From the NCBI GenBank assembly GCA_004556545.1, contig SFGO01000012.1, forward strand, positions 1 to 55,647: a stretch of DNA of 55,647 bases, in the 5' to 3' direction. The stretch's first letter is position 1, and every line of letters starts with the position of its first letter. This DNA is from Clostridiales bacterium. GTDB lineage: Bacteria > Bacillota > Clostridia > Christensenellales > Aristaeellaceae. Both the position numbers and the translations under genes were made by a program. Positions 16,563-25,068 of the stretch are shown here, piece after piece. A model generated the notes under the pieces. The model saw only the letters and a program-made list of their open reading frames with translations, was not told the origin of the DNA and ran no database searches.

Positions 16563-17339
16563 TTACCGATTCATCAGATCATACATCATGATCGCTGCAG
16601 CAATGCCTGCGTTCAGGCTTTCCGCGCCGCCGCGCATGGGCAGCTTATAGCGGAAGCTGCACTGGGCCAGAATTCCCTCCGTCAGCCCCGCGCCTTCGTT
16701 GCCGATGAGCACGCACAGCTTGTCGGGCCGGTTTCCCCGCTGATAGAAGGGCTGGCCGCGCAGCTCCGCGCCGATGACGGCCCAGCCGTTCGTCCGCAGC
16801 CAGTGCGCCGCTTCCGCCCCATCTTCCACAAAGGTCATAGGCACCCGGAACAGACTTCCCATGGTGGCCCGCATGGTCTTGGGCGCGAAGGGGTCGGCGC
16901 AGCCCGGGGTCAGGATGCAGCCGTCAAACCCCGCCGCGTCCAGCGTCCGCAGAATGGTGCCCACGTTGCCCGGATCCTGCACGTTTTCCATCAGGAGCAG
17001 CTTTTGCCCCTGCCGTTCCAGCGGGCAGCTTTTCGGCAGACCGCAGACCGCCGCGATTCCCTGCGGCGTTTTCACCTGAGAGACGGCTTCCAGCACTGCG
17101 GCGCTCACTTCATAGATCGTGCTTCCCGCCTGCTGCGCCAGCGCCAGCAGCGACGCGAAGCGCTCCTGCTGGCCGTCCTCCACAAGCAGGGCGGAAACCT
17201 TTTCCGGGCAGGCCCGCAGGGCTTCGCCGGTCATATGTTCGCCGTCGCAGAGAAAGGCGTTCTGTTCCCGGCGGCCCTTGGCCGTCTGCAATGCCTTGGC
17301 GGACTGGACAATCGGATTTTTCGTACTGGTCAGCAGCAT
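16563..17339 (-). CDS. TrmH/SpoU-family RNA 2'-O-methyltransferase
   Basis: This 258-aa SPOUT methyltransferase transfers a methyl group from S-adenosylmethionine to a ribose 2'-OH in rRNA or tRNA. The N-terminal substrate-binding domain begins MLLTSTKNPIVQSAKALQ. The C-terminal knotted domain shows the three SpoU motifs: ENVQDPGNVGTILRT, LIGNEGAGL and MRGGAESLNAGIAAAI (the last a variant of IPMxGxxeSLNVsvA). The ATG at 17339 begins one base after the argS stop and uses GGAG inside argS, so the two genes are translationally coupled. The longer frame upstream is inside argS and is not used. The exact target nucleotide cannot be told. Confidence 0.87.
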   Translation of the reverse strand: MLLTSTKNPIVQSAKALQTAKGRREQNAFLCDGEHMTGEALRACPEKVSALLVEDGQQERFASLLALAQQAGSTIYEVSAAVLEAVSQVKTPQGIAAVCGLPKSCPLERQGQKLLLMENVQDPGNVGTILRTLDAAGFDGCILTPGCADPFAPKTMRATMGSLFRVPMTFVEDGAEAAHWLRTNGWAVIGAELRGQPFYQRGNRPDKLCVLIGNEGAGLTEGILAQCSFRYKLPMRGGAESLNAGIAAAIMMYDLMNR

Positions 17340-17340
17340 A

Positions 17341-19065
17341 TTACATCCGCTCCGGCGCTTCGATACCAATCAGATACAGACCGGTCTTGATGGTATTCTT
17401 CACCGCTCTGGTCAGACGGACGCGCGCCTCCCGCACAGGAGCCTCCTCCACGATAATGCGGTTCTCATAGTAAAACTTGTTATAGGCCTTGCACAGCTCG
17501 GTAACGGCCCGGGTGATGATGCTGGGCTCGTAGCGGCTGGCAGCCTCCCGCACCGTTTCGGGGAAACGGCTCAGCTGCCGCAGCAGCTCCTGCGCATAAT
17601 CGTCGGACAGGGCGCTGTAATCCGGCTCGGCTGGCTCCAGCCCTTCGGCCTTGCGCAGTGCGCTGCAGCAGCGGGCATGGGTGTACTGCACATAGGGGCC
17701 GGTTTCGCCGTCGAAACTCAGCACGCGCTCCCAGCTGAAATCGATATCCTTGATGCGGCCGTTCTGCAGGTCGGCGTACACAACGGCGCCCACGCCCACC
17801 TGACGGGCCACCTCGTCCTTGTTTTCCAGATTGGGGCTCTTTTCCTCGATAATGGCCCGGGCCTTTTCGATGGCCATATTCAGCACATCCTCTAAGAAAA
17901 GCACATGGCCCTTCCGGGTGGAAAGGCTCTGGCCTTCATAGGAGATCATGCCGAAAGCCACATGAACCAGATCCTTATACCACGGATAGCCCATCTTTTC
18001 AATGACCTTGAACCACTGGCGGAAGTGCAGATCCTGCTGGTAGGCCACCACGTAGAGGCACTTATCGAAGTCGTAGGTTTCCTTACGGTACAGGGCGGCG
18101 GCGATATCCCGGGTGGCATAGATGGTGGTGCCGTCCTTTTTCAGGATCAGGCAGGGCGGCATGCCGGACTTTTCCTCGTCCAGATCTACCACGGACGCGC
18201 CGTCGGAGATGGTCAGCAGGTTCTTTTTGCGCAGCTCCTCCACCACGCGGTCGGTCTTATCCACATAGAAGCTCTCGCCGTTATAGCTGTCGAACTGCAC
18301 GCCCAGCAGGTCATAGACGGGCTTGGCGTCCCGCAGGGTCAGCTCCTTGAACCAGTTGAACAGCTCCAGCGCTTCCGCGTTGCCGTCCTCGATGGCCTTA
18401 AACCAGCGGCGGCCCTCGTCTTCCAGCTCGGGATGCTGCTCCGCTTCCTCATGGAACTTCACATACAGGCGGGTCAATTCCGGCACGCCCTTGGCCTCCA
18501 CCTCTTCCCGGCTGCCCCAGGTCTTATAGGCATAGATCAGCTTGCCGAACTGGGTGCCCCAGTCGCCCAAATGGTTGATGCTGACCGTCTTATATCCCAG
18601 AAAGCGGTAGATGCGGGCCAGGCTATGGCCCAGCATGGTGGTGCTCAAATGGCCGATATGGAACCGCTTGGCGATATTGATGGAGGAATAGTCCAGGCAG
18701 ATGGTCTTTCCGCTGCCCTCCTGCCCGGAGCCGTAGTTTTCTCCGGCGTCCAGCACGGATTCCAGCGTTTCCCGGGCGAAATTATCCCGGTTAAGGAAAA
18801 AATTCAGATAGCCGCCCTGCTGTTTGGCTTCGCACAGGTGTCCGGCGGAAATCGCGCCCGCCAGATTCCTGGCGATCTGGGGCGGGCCCATATGCAGGGC
18901 GCGGCTCAGCTTAAAGCAGGGGAAGGCGTAATCGCCCATTTCTTTTTCCGGGGGGATTTCCAGCATTCCGGCGACGGCGTCCGCGTCCGGCAGGCCATCC
19001 ACTCCGGGATAGCAGGCCTCAATGGCCTCGATAATCACATTGGCAAGGCTTTGTTTGGTATCCAT
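17341..19065 (-). CDS. argS: Arginyl-tRNA synthetase
   Basis: This 574-aa class I synthetase attaches arginine to tRNA-Arg. The N-terminal additional domain is followed by the HIGH motif in SSINIAKRFHIGHLSTTMLG. The KMSKS-like motif is MISYEGQSLSTRKGHV, the usual ArgRS variant. The C-terminal DALR anticodon-binding domain contains YVQYTHARCCSALRKAEGLE and ends IGIEAPERM. The ATG has an AAGGAGAAACGA ribosome site. It lies 26 bp after pyrH and is followed directly by an RNA methyltransferase gene. Confidence 0.96.
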   Translation of the reverse strand: MDTKQSLANVIIEAIEACYPGVDGLPDADAVAGMLEIPPEKEMGDYAFPCFKLSRALHMGPPQIARNLAGAISAGHLCEAKQQGGYLNFFLNRDNFARETLESVLDAGENYGSGQEGSGKTICLDYSSINIAKRFHIGHLSTTMLGHSLARIYRFLGYKTVSINHLGDWGTQFGKLIYAYKTWGSREEVEAKGVPELTRLYVKFHEEAEQHPELEDEGRRWFKAIEDGNAEALELFNWFKELTLRDAKPVYDLLGVQFDSYNGESFYVDKTDRVVEELRKKNLLTISDGASVVDLDEEKSGMPPCLILKKDGTTIYATRDIAAALYRKETYDFDKCLYVVAYQQDLHFRQWFKVIEKMGYPWYKDLVHVAFGMISYEGQSLSTRKGHVLFLEDVLNMAIEKARAIIEEKSPNLENKDEVARQVGVGAVVYADLQNGRIKDIDFSWERVLSFDGETGPYVQYTHARCCSALRKAEGLEPAEPDYSALSDDYAQELLRQLSRFPETVREAASRYEPSIITRAVTELCKAYNKFYYENRIIVEEAPVREARVRLTRAVKNTIKTGLYLIGIEAPERM

Positions 19066-19091
19066 TCTTCGTTTCTCCTTCTCTTTCGGGA

Positions 19092-19802
19092 TCAGGGGTG
19101 CAGCACCGTGCCCATGGGATCGCCCTCCAGCACGCGCAGAATATTGGTGGGGGGTTCCAGCCCGAACACGCGCACCTGCGGCACGTGATTATCCCGCAGC
19201 AGGATGAACGCGGTAGCGTCCATCACCTTCAGGCCCCGTTCGGCGGCTTCGCCGTAGGAAATATCGGAGATCAGCGTGGCGCTGGGATCCACGTGGGGAT
19301 CGGCGGTATACACGCCGTCGATATTCTTGGCCATCAGCACCGCGTCGCATTCCAGCTCAATGGCGCGCAGGGCCACGCAGGTATCGGTGGTGAAGCATGG
19401 GTTGCCGATGCCGCAGCTCAGCAGCAGGATCTGTCCCTGTCGGAGCTTTTCCATCGCAGCGACGGTATGATAGGTTTCGGCGATTCGGGGCATTTCCAGC
19501 GCGCTCATGACGGTGGCCTTCGCGCCCAGGTGTTCCAGCGTATCCCGCATATACAGGCAGTTCTGCAATGTGCCCAGCATGCCCATCTGATCGGCGGCCA
19601 CGGTGCCCATCCGCATGGCCGCGCCCCGGCGGCCGCGCCACACATTGCCCCCGCCGATGACCACTGCCAGCTCCACGCCTGTTTTCTGCACATCGATGAG
19701 CATCCTTGCGGCTTCCTCAAATTTTTCATGGCAGAAGCCATGTCCGTCCACACCCAGCGCTTCGCCGCTCAATTTCAAAATGACCCGATGATAAGTCGCC
19801 AT
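19092..19802 (-). CDS. pyrH: UMP kinase
   Basis: This 236-aa amino-acid-kinase-fold enzyme phosphorylates UMP to UDP as a hexamer. Visible motifs are VILKLSGEALGVDG (phosphate binding), AVVIGGGNVWRGR, and ADQMGMLGTLQNCLYM. The ATG at 19802 has an AAAGGGG ribosome site and begins the family-typical MATYHRVILKLSGEAL; the longer open frame has no support. It belongs to the conserved rpsB-tsf-pyrH cluster, but 585 bp of repeats and hairpins separate it from tsf, and frr, the usual next gene, is replaced by argS. Confidence 0.95.
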   Translation of the reverse strand: MATYHRVILKLSGEALGVDGHGFCHEKFEEAARMLIDVQKTGVELAVVIGGGNVWRGRRGAAMRMGTVAADQMGMLGTLQNCLYMRDTLEHLGAKATVMSALEMPRIAETYHTVAAMEKLRQGQILLLSCGIGNPCFTTDTCVALRAIELECDAVLMAKNIDGVYTADPHVDPSATLISDISYGEAAERGLKVMDATAFILLRDNHVPQVRVFGLEPPTNILRVLEGDPMGTVLHP

Positions 19803-19839
19803 TGATGTACCCCTTTCTTGCCGTATCCTATGCCAAAGA

Positions 19840-20040
19840 AAAGGGGCCGCTGCAGGAAGAACGGAGGGAGCGGGGCCAAAGCCCCTCAAGTTCCTCGTTT
19901 TCGTGCAACGGCCCTTCAGGGGGCTTTGCCCCCTGAAAACCCCCACTCAAGGGTTATAACCCTTGAGAATCCCGCCGCTGACCGCGCAAGCGCGGTCAGG
20001 TCGTTAGGCAATGGGGTTCGCATTTGTCATAGACAAATCA
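19840..20040. repeat. Series of perfect GC-rich hairpins between tsf array and pyrH
   Basis: No gene is seen here. Palindromic modules lie side by side: AGGGGGC/GCCCCCT (about 19917-19936), CTCAAGGGTTATAACCCTTGAG (about 19946-19967) and CTGACCGCGC/GCGCGGTCAG (about 19977-19999). The style matches hairpins inside the MITE-like and 3'-array families, so this is probably an older accumulation of such repeats. Confidence 0.5.
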
Positions 20041-20083
20041 ATACTTTCATGTAAAACTCACCGATGAAATTCCGACCCCAACT

Positions 20084-20402
20084 GCGAGCCGCGAGGCCTG
20101 TTGCCGAGAGGCGGTAACTTCACCGCCAAGCAGCTTTCCCACGACTAGGCCCGCGCCCTCTGGGCGCGGCCTGGGGTGCAGGGGTACTACCCCTGCCCGC
20201 GAGGCCTGTCGCCGAGCGGCGGTAACTTCACCGCCAAGCAGCTTTCCCACGACTAGTCCCGCGCCCTTTGGGCGCAGTCCGGGGTGCAGGGGTACTACCC
20301 CTGCCCGAGCGGCGGTAACTCCGGAGCCAACTCTCTGTCTCCCGAGCGCCCTGCGCGCTTACAGCGCGCAGTCCGGGGTGCAGGGCCTCAGGCCCTGCCT
20401 GC
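20084..20402 (-). repeat. 3'-end tandem repeat array 1 (three units of about 105 bp), abutting tsf
   Basis: Read on the minus strand from the tsf end, each unit has a G/C hairpin (GGGGTAGTACCCC), the word TGCACCCC, a hairpin of the form CGCGCCC-nnnn-GGGCGCG, and a segment ending in TTACCGCC followed by GGCGACAGGCCTCGCGG. Units 1 and 2 (counting from pyrH) are nearly identical; the unit next to tsf is diverged and overlaps the tsf stop codon. The same family occurs at 46.1-46.5 kb and 55.06-55.36 kb. Confidence 0.7.
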
Positions 20403-21329
20403 CATCTGGGCGGCGATTTCTTCTGCGAAGTTGTCCTGACGCTTTTCAATGCCTTCGCCGCGCTCAAAACGCTCGAAGCGCACGATGTCGATGTTCGCGC
20501 CGATTTCCTTAGCAGTCTCGGCCATGACCTGGTTGATGCTCTTGTCGCTGTCCTTGACGAAGGGCTGATCCAGCAGGCAGACTTCCTTGTAGTACTTCTC
20601 GATGCGGCCTTCCACCATCTTGTCCACGATCTTCTCGGGCTTGCCTTCGTTCAGGGCCTGAGCGCGGAGGATTTCCTTTTCCTTGTTCAGGTTCTCAGAG
20701 GGCACTTCGCTCTTGCGGACATAAGAAGGACGGGCAGCGGCGATCTGCAGCGCCACGTCATGATAGAACGCCTTGAAAGCGGGAGCGGAGTAGGAAGCGG
20801 GGTTGTCGTTCTTGGTTTCCACCAGAACGCCGATCTTGCCGCCCATGTGAATGTAGCTTTCCACAGCGCCTTCCTTGGTTTCGAAACGGGCAAAGCGGCG
20901 GATGGAGATCTTTTCACCGATGGCGACGGTCGCATCGCTCACCAGGTCGGTGATGGTCTTGCTTTCGTCATCCACATACTTCTGAGCCAGCAGCTCGTCC
21001 ACGTCGGCGGGCTTAGCCAGAGCGATGTGCTTGGCAACCTTGGCGCAGAAAGCCTTGAAGTTGTCGGTGTTGGCAACAAAGTCGGTCTCGCAGTTGACTT
21101 CCACGATCACGCCCACAGACGCATCGTCGGACACATAGCTGGCGACCATACCTTCGGCGGCAATACGGCCGGCCTTCTTGGCGGCGGCGGCAAGGCCCTT
21201 TTCACGCAGCCATTCAATGGCCTTTTCCATTTCGCCCTCGGCTTCCATCAGGGCCTTTTTGCAGTCCATCATTCCGGCCTGGGTCATTTCGCGCAGTTCC
21301 TTCACCATCTGAGCGGTGATATTCGCCAT
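20388..21329 (-). CDS. tsf: Translation elongation factor Ts
   Basis: This 313-aa guanine-nucleotide exchange factor recycles EF-Tu-GDP. The N-terminal UBA-like domain MANITAQMVKELREMTQAGM and the EF-Tu contact motif CETDFVANTDNFKAF are present, with both core subdomains and a C-terminal module, so this is the long form. The ATG has a GGAGAGATCCC ribosome site. It follows rpsB by 83 bp. The last codons (QMAGRA) and the TGA stop lie within the first unit of a tandem repeat array, so the C-terminus has probably been shaped by the repeat. Confidence 0.95.
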   Translation of the reverse strand: MANITAQMVKELREMTQAGMMDCKKALMEAEGEMEKAIEWLREKGLAAAAKKAGRIAAEGMVASYVSDDASVGVIVEVNCETDFVANTDNFKAFCAKVAKHIALAKPADVDELLAQKYVDDESKTITDLVSDATVAIGEKISIRRFARFETKEGAVESYIHMGGKIGVLVETKNDNPASYSAPAFKAFYHDVALQIAAARPSYVRKSEVPSENLNKEKEILRAQALNEGKPEKIVDKMVEGRIEKYYKEVCLLDQPFVKDSDKSINQVMAETAKEIGANIDIVRFERFERGEGIEKRQDNFAEEIAAQMAGRA

Positions 21330-21412
21330 AGGGATCTCTCCTTCTTATTTATAATGCACTAGAACAGGGAGCGCCAGAGGGGATTTTCCCCTCTGGCAGG
21401 TCTCGCACTGAA

Positions 21413-22153
21413 TTATTCTTCCACCTTGGCGGTTTCTTCTTCGGGAGCGGCTTCACCGGCGGCGTCCTGCTCGCCCTGCTTGCCTTCCAGAACGGCGTCC
21501 GCCAGCTTGCCGGCGATCAGCTTGACCGCACGGATGGCGTCGTCGTTGCCGGGGATCACGTAATCCACTTCGTCAGGATCGCAGTTGGTGTCCACGATGG
21601 CGACGATCGGGATGCCCAGAGCGCGGGCTTCGGACACAGCGATATGTTCCTTGCGGGGGTCAACGATGAACAGCGCGCCGGGTAGCTTCTTCATTTCGCG
21701 AATGCCGCCCAGGTTTGCTTCCAGCTTTTCACGCTCGTGCTGCAGCTTGATGACTTCCTTCTTGGGCAGCAGCTCGAACTGGCCCTGCTGTTCCATCTTG
21801 TCGATCTGGTTCAGGCGCTCCACGCGGGTGCGGATGGTGCGGAAGTTGGTCAGCATGCCGCCCAGCCAGCGGTTGTTGACATAATACATGTTGCAGCGCT
21901 GCGCTTCGGAAGCGATGCTCTCCTGAGCCTGCTTCTTGGTGCCGACGAACAGAACGCTCTTGCCTTCCATGGCCAGGTCGCGCACGAAATTGTAGGCTTC
22001 GTCAACCTTGCGGACGGTCTTCTGCAGGTCGATGATGTAGATGCCATTGCGCTCAGTGAAGATGTAGGGGGCCATTTTGGGGTTCCAGCGGCGAGTCTGA
22101 TGACCGAAGTGCACGCCCGCTTCCAGGAGCTGTTTCATGGAAATAACTGCCAT
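21413..22153 (-). CDS. rpsB: 30S ribosomal protein S2
   Basis: This 246-aa primary constituent of the small ribosomal subunit has the family start MAVISMKQLLEAGVHFGHQT and the signatures NNRWLGGMLTNFRTI and PIVAIVDTNCDPDEVDYVIP. A Glu/Ala-rich acidic C-terminal tail (about 25 residues) extends beyond the conserved core. The ATG has an AAGGAGGAACCCC ribosome site. It leads the rpsB-tsf operon; a leader of about 100 nt could host S2 autoregulation, but no specific structure was confirmed. Confidence 0.97.
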   Translation of the reverse strand: MAVISMKQLLEAGVHFGHQTRRWNPKMAPYIFTERNGIYIIDLQKTVRKVDEAYNFVRDLAMEGKSVLFVGTKKQAQESIASEAQRCNMYYVNNRWLGGMLTNFRTIRTRVERLNQIDKMEQQGQFELLPKKEVIKLQHEREKLEANLGGIREMKKLPGALFIVDPRKEHIAVSEARALGIPIVAIVDTNCDPDEVDYVIPGNDDAIRAVKLIAGKLADAVLEGKQGEQDAAGEAAPEEETAKVEE

Positions 22154-22261
22154 TTGGGGTTCCTCCTTGTTGTATCCACCCTTTGCGTCGCTTCAGCGCG
22201 GTCACTCCGCCGGAGGGCAAAGCACAAACGCGCAAATCGACAAAGGTGCGTAATCGGGTAG

Positions 22262-22290
22262 ATTATAGCAGACTTATCCGTAAAATGCAA
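22262..22290 (-). promoter_or_regulatory. Sigma70 promoter of rpsB-tsf
   Basis: Minus strand: -35 TTGCAT (22285-22290), 17-bp spacer, -10 TGCTATAAT (hexamer 22262-22267), an extended -10. The stop codon of the truncated DUF4340 frame lies inside this -10 box. Confidence 0.7.
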
Positions 22291-22754
22291 GAAAAAAACA
22301 GTCTTTTCAACGGCCTGAGAGGGATTTTTTTGCCATTTCTTTTTGCCTTTTTTGCAAAGAGAAGAGCCGCCGTCAGGCTGAAGGCGGGCTCCGCAAGGCC
22401 GTAATCGCCGGGATTTTCCACATTTTCCAGCTTTCGGTCTGCTTCCAGCGCCGTCAGCGTTTCCGCCAGCTTTTCAACGCTGTCCTGTTCCACCGGGAAA
22501 GTCTCGTCTCCGTCCGCCTGCCATTGCTCCTCTTCGCCGGTCTTGATAAAGTGCAGGGTTTCCTGTTCTTCTCCGTCTCCGTTCGTCCACTGCAGGCCCG
22601 TCAGCTCCTCCGCCGTATGGGCGGTCAGGGCGTAGGTTCCGCTTTCCTCCGTAACGGTTTCAGGCTGGGATACGCTCTTCTGCACGCCCGCGTAGACCAG
22701 TACCAGCGCCGCCAGTACCCCTGCCAAAATCAACGCTCTCTTGCCACGTTTCAA
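22263..22754 (-). pseudogene. Truncated DUF4340 protein (last gene of Gld-type ABC operon)
   Basis: The frame encodes 163 aa from a TTG at 22754 (AAGGAGG ribosome site). It begins LKRGKRALILAGVLAALVLV, one membrane anchor, then ELTGLQWTNGDGEEQETLHF and YGLAEPAFSLTAAL, the N-terminal part of a DUF4340 domain. Family members normally continue for about another 150-250 residues. Here a basic, unrelated tail (LFAKKAKRNGKKIPLRPLKR) follows and the stop lies within the rpsB promoter. The start overlaps the upstream gene as TTGA, so translation is coupled. Loss of the 3' half by deletion against rpsB is the simplest explanation; a short functional form cannot be excluded. Confidence 0.7.
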
Positions 22755-24205
22755 CGCCGTTTCCTCCTTATGCAGATCACAATGCCCAGCGCGATCAGCG
22801 CGGCGGGAATCAGGCCGATCATCACGGCACTCCACAGGGAGTTTTCCGCGCCCGTCACGGTCAGGCCGTCCTCGTCCAGACTCTTGGCCCGAATGGAGAT
22901 CGTTTCCTCCTGTCCGGCCATCCAGTCGACGGCGTTCATCATCAGATTGCCGTTGGCCCCGGACACCATCGCATCCACGTTATCATCCAAAAATTCCGAC
23001 GACGCGATCCACACCAGACGGCCTTCGCCCAGCTCGGAGGCTGCCGCCACGTGGAACTGTCCTTCTTCGTCGCCGTCTTCTTTTTCAACGGTGGTGGCGT
23101 TCATGCCCGCCGCCTTGGTATAGGCGCTTTCCGAGGTGGTCAGCAGCCACGTGACCGCAGCGGAAGAGTCTTCCGTTTCTTCCAGCGGCTGCGCCATGGG
23201 CACCAGAATGTAGTACCGGCCGCTGGTAAAGGGACTGGTGATGGTATGGCTTTCCAGCGAGGGCAGCAGGTAGTGAGGATAGCGGTTCAGATGCATCTGG
23301 CCGTCGCCCTCCATAATCAGCCCTTCGCCCACCGTCAGGCCCATGGCCTTGGTCACGGTAAGCAGGTTCTCCATCTTTCCCTGCTCGATGTAGCCGGTCA
23401 GCAGCAGGATCCGCCCGCCGTTTTCCACATAATTGACCAACATTTCCGCTTCATCGGCGCTCAGGTCGCTGGTGGGCGCGTTAATCATGACCACGCTGGC
23501 GTCCTCGGGCACGCTTTCCATGGAAAGCAGGCTCAGGGTCTCGGTTTCCACATTGTCGCCAGCCAGCAGTTCTTCCATCCGGTCGCTGAGCTCGCCTTCC
23601 CCGTGGCCGGTCAGCTGATGCACCTTGGGCAGGTTCTGGCTGGACACATAATGGATGGCGTTGGTCAGCACGTTCTCCCCGTCAAAGCTGGTGGACGTAT
23701 CGTACTGATAGGTACTGTAGTTCATGCTGTAGTCCGTCACATAAATGTCGCTGTAGCTGACCAGCCGGCTCCGCCCGCCGCCGTCCACCAGCACGCTGTT
23801 GGCGTACAGCTGGTTGATGTCCAGATCATAGGCATCCAGAAAGGTGGGCTGCTCGGTAGGATCCACATTGGATACATGGATATGGCTGCTCAGTTCCGCG
23901 TAGCTCTGCAGGAGCCGGGAGACGGTATCATCCTCGTTGCCCCGCAGGGCCAGCAGGTACAGGTTCACATCCGTATCCAGACTGACGGCAATGCGCTTGG
24001 TCTGGTCGGACAGGGTATACAGGGACTGGGCCGTCAGATCCAGCTGGGTGGCCGTCTGGGGAAGGGCCTGCACCGCCAAATTGACCAGCACTGCAATAGC
24101 GATGACCACGGCTGCGGCAAAGGCGGAATAGCTGCCCGCCTTGAAGCGGCTGCCGAACATGCGGCGGAGCTTTGACGGTTTCTTTTCGGCATTTGCGGTT
24201 TTCAT
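22751..24205 (-). CDS. GldG-like ABC exporter auxiliary protein
   Basis: This 484-aa protein of the GldG/ABC_transp_aux type has an N-terminal membrane anchor (about residues 25-50), a long external domain with QLDLTAQSLYTLSDQTKRIA, HQLTGHGEGELSDRMEELL and MINAPTSDLSADEAEMLVNY (a ThuA/GATase-like fold), and a C-terminal membrane segment with a basic end (VICIRRKRR). These proteins accompany a two-component ABC transporter; their role is known only for gliding in Bacteroidota, and in Clostridia it is unknown. Start overlaps the upstream permease stop as ATGA. Confidence 0.85.
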   Translation of the reverse strand: MKTANAEKKPSKLRRMFGSRFKAGSYSAFAAAVVIAIAVLVNLAVQALPQTATQLDLTAQSLYTLSDQTKRIAVSLDTDVNLYLLALRGNEDDTVSRLLQSYAELSSHIHVSNVDPTEQPTFLDAYDLDINQLYANSVLVDGGGRSRLVSYSDIYVTDYSMNYSTYQYDTSTSFDGENVLTNAIHYVSSQNLPKVHQLTGHGEGELSDRMEELLAGDNVETETLSLLSMESVPEDASVVMINAPTSDLSADEAEMLVNYVENGGRILLLTGYIEQGKMENLLTVTKAMGLTVGEGLIMEGDGQMHLNRYPHYLLPSLESHTITSPFTSGRYYILVPMAQPLEETEDSSAAVTWLLTTSESAYTKAAGMNATTVEKEDGDEEGQFHVAAASELGEGRLVWIASSEFLDDNVDAMVSGANGNLMMNAVDWMAGQEETISIRAKSLDEDGLTVTGAENSLWSAVMIGLIPAALIALGIVICIRRKRR

Positions 24206-25068
24206 TCACTCCACCTCCTTTTTTCCAACGCCTGCACGGACAGGAACAGGAACACGCCCGTCACGGACAGGTCGTACACCACGGCGGTCAGGTCGAACAC
24301 GCCTTCCACAAAGCTGTCAAAGCGGTCGAACACGCTCAGCTGATTCATGATGTCGCTGAACAGGCCGGAGAAAGCGCTGGTATCCTGACTGTACCAAAGG
24401 TACAGGCCCCCGGCCAGCACCGCCAGCACCGCAATGGACACCGGCGCGTTTTTCGTCAGCAGATACAGCACCAGACACAGCACCGCTGCTACAATGATCA
24501 GTGCCGTCAGAGATGCCGACGCGGCGGTGGAGACATAGCTGGCCAGTCCGCTCATGAAGTAAAGCACCAGCATGACCACCAGCGTAATCACCGCTGCGGC
24601 CACCTGATTTTCCGTCACGGACGATACGAACAGGCCGATGGACAGAAGGCACGCGCCCAGCAGGAAGAAGCCCGTCAGCGCGCCGTAAGCCGTCTGCAGG
24701 GGGACGGTTCCGAACTGGGACAGAATCAGCGGATAAAGCCCCATGATGGCCGTCGGCACCAGCAGCACCGCCAGCATGGCCAGATACTTGCCCACCACCA
24801 CGCCGGAAAGGCTGATGGGCAGGGAGTACAGCAGCTGATCGGTCTTCTGCTTCTTTTCCTCCGCCACGCTGCGCATGGTCAGAATGGGCACGGCGATCAG
24901 GTACAGAAAGCTGATGGCGCTGAGCACCTGCTCGAAATGGGCGGTATAGCCGCTCAGGTTGTATACCATGGTGTAGATACCCGCAAAGATCAGAACAAAC
25001 GCGGAGAACAGGTAGCCCATCATGCTCTTGAAGTAGCCGTTCAGTTCCCGGCGAAATACGGCAATCAC
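24202..25068 (-). CDS. ABC-2 type transporter permease (GldF-like)
   Basis: This 288-aa permease has six membrane segments. Its start IAVFRRELNGYFKSMMGYLF is the amphipathic entry helix of ABC-2 exporters. The motif VAEEKKQKTDQLLYSLPISL is the coupling region typical of this family. It begins with GTG overlapping the ATPase stop (GTGA) and ends overlapping the GldG-like gene (ATGA), so the cassette is tightly co-translated. The substrate is unknown. Confidence 0.87.
   Translation of the reverse strand: MIAVFRRELNGYFKSMMGYLFSAFVLIFAGIYTMVYNLSGYTAHFEQVLSAISFLYLIAVPILTMRSVAEEKKQKTDQLLYSLPISLSGVVVGKYLAMLAVLLVPTAIMGLYPLILSQFGTVPLQTAYGALTGFFLLGACLLSIGLFVSSVTENQVAAAVITLVVMLVLYFMSGLASYVSTAASASLTALIIVAAVLCLVLYLLTKNAPVSIAVLAVLAGGLYLWYSQDTSAFSGLFSDIMNQLSVFDRFDSFVEGVFDLTAVVYDLSVTGVFLFLSVQALEKRRWSE

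Noticed and set aside
20084..20402. CRISPR-like regularly spaced repeats
   Set aside because: Units are about 100 bp, contiguous, internally structured and few; there are no short repeats with unique spacers and no cas genes.
22154..22255. Defined S2 leader RNA structure upstream of rpsB
   Set aside because: A leader of suitable length exists, but no specific S2-binding fold could be confirmed by eye.
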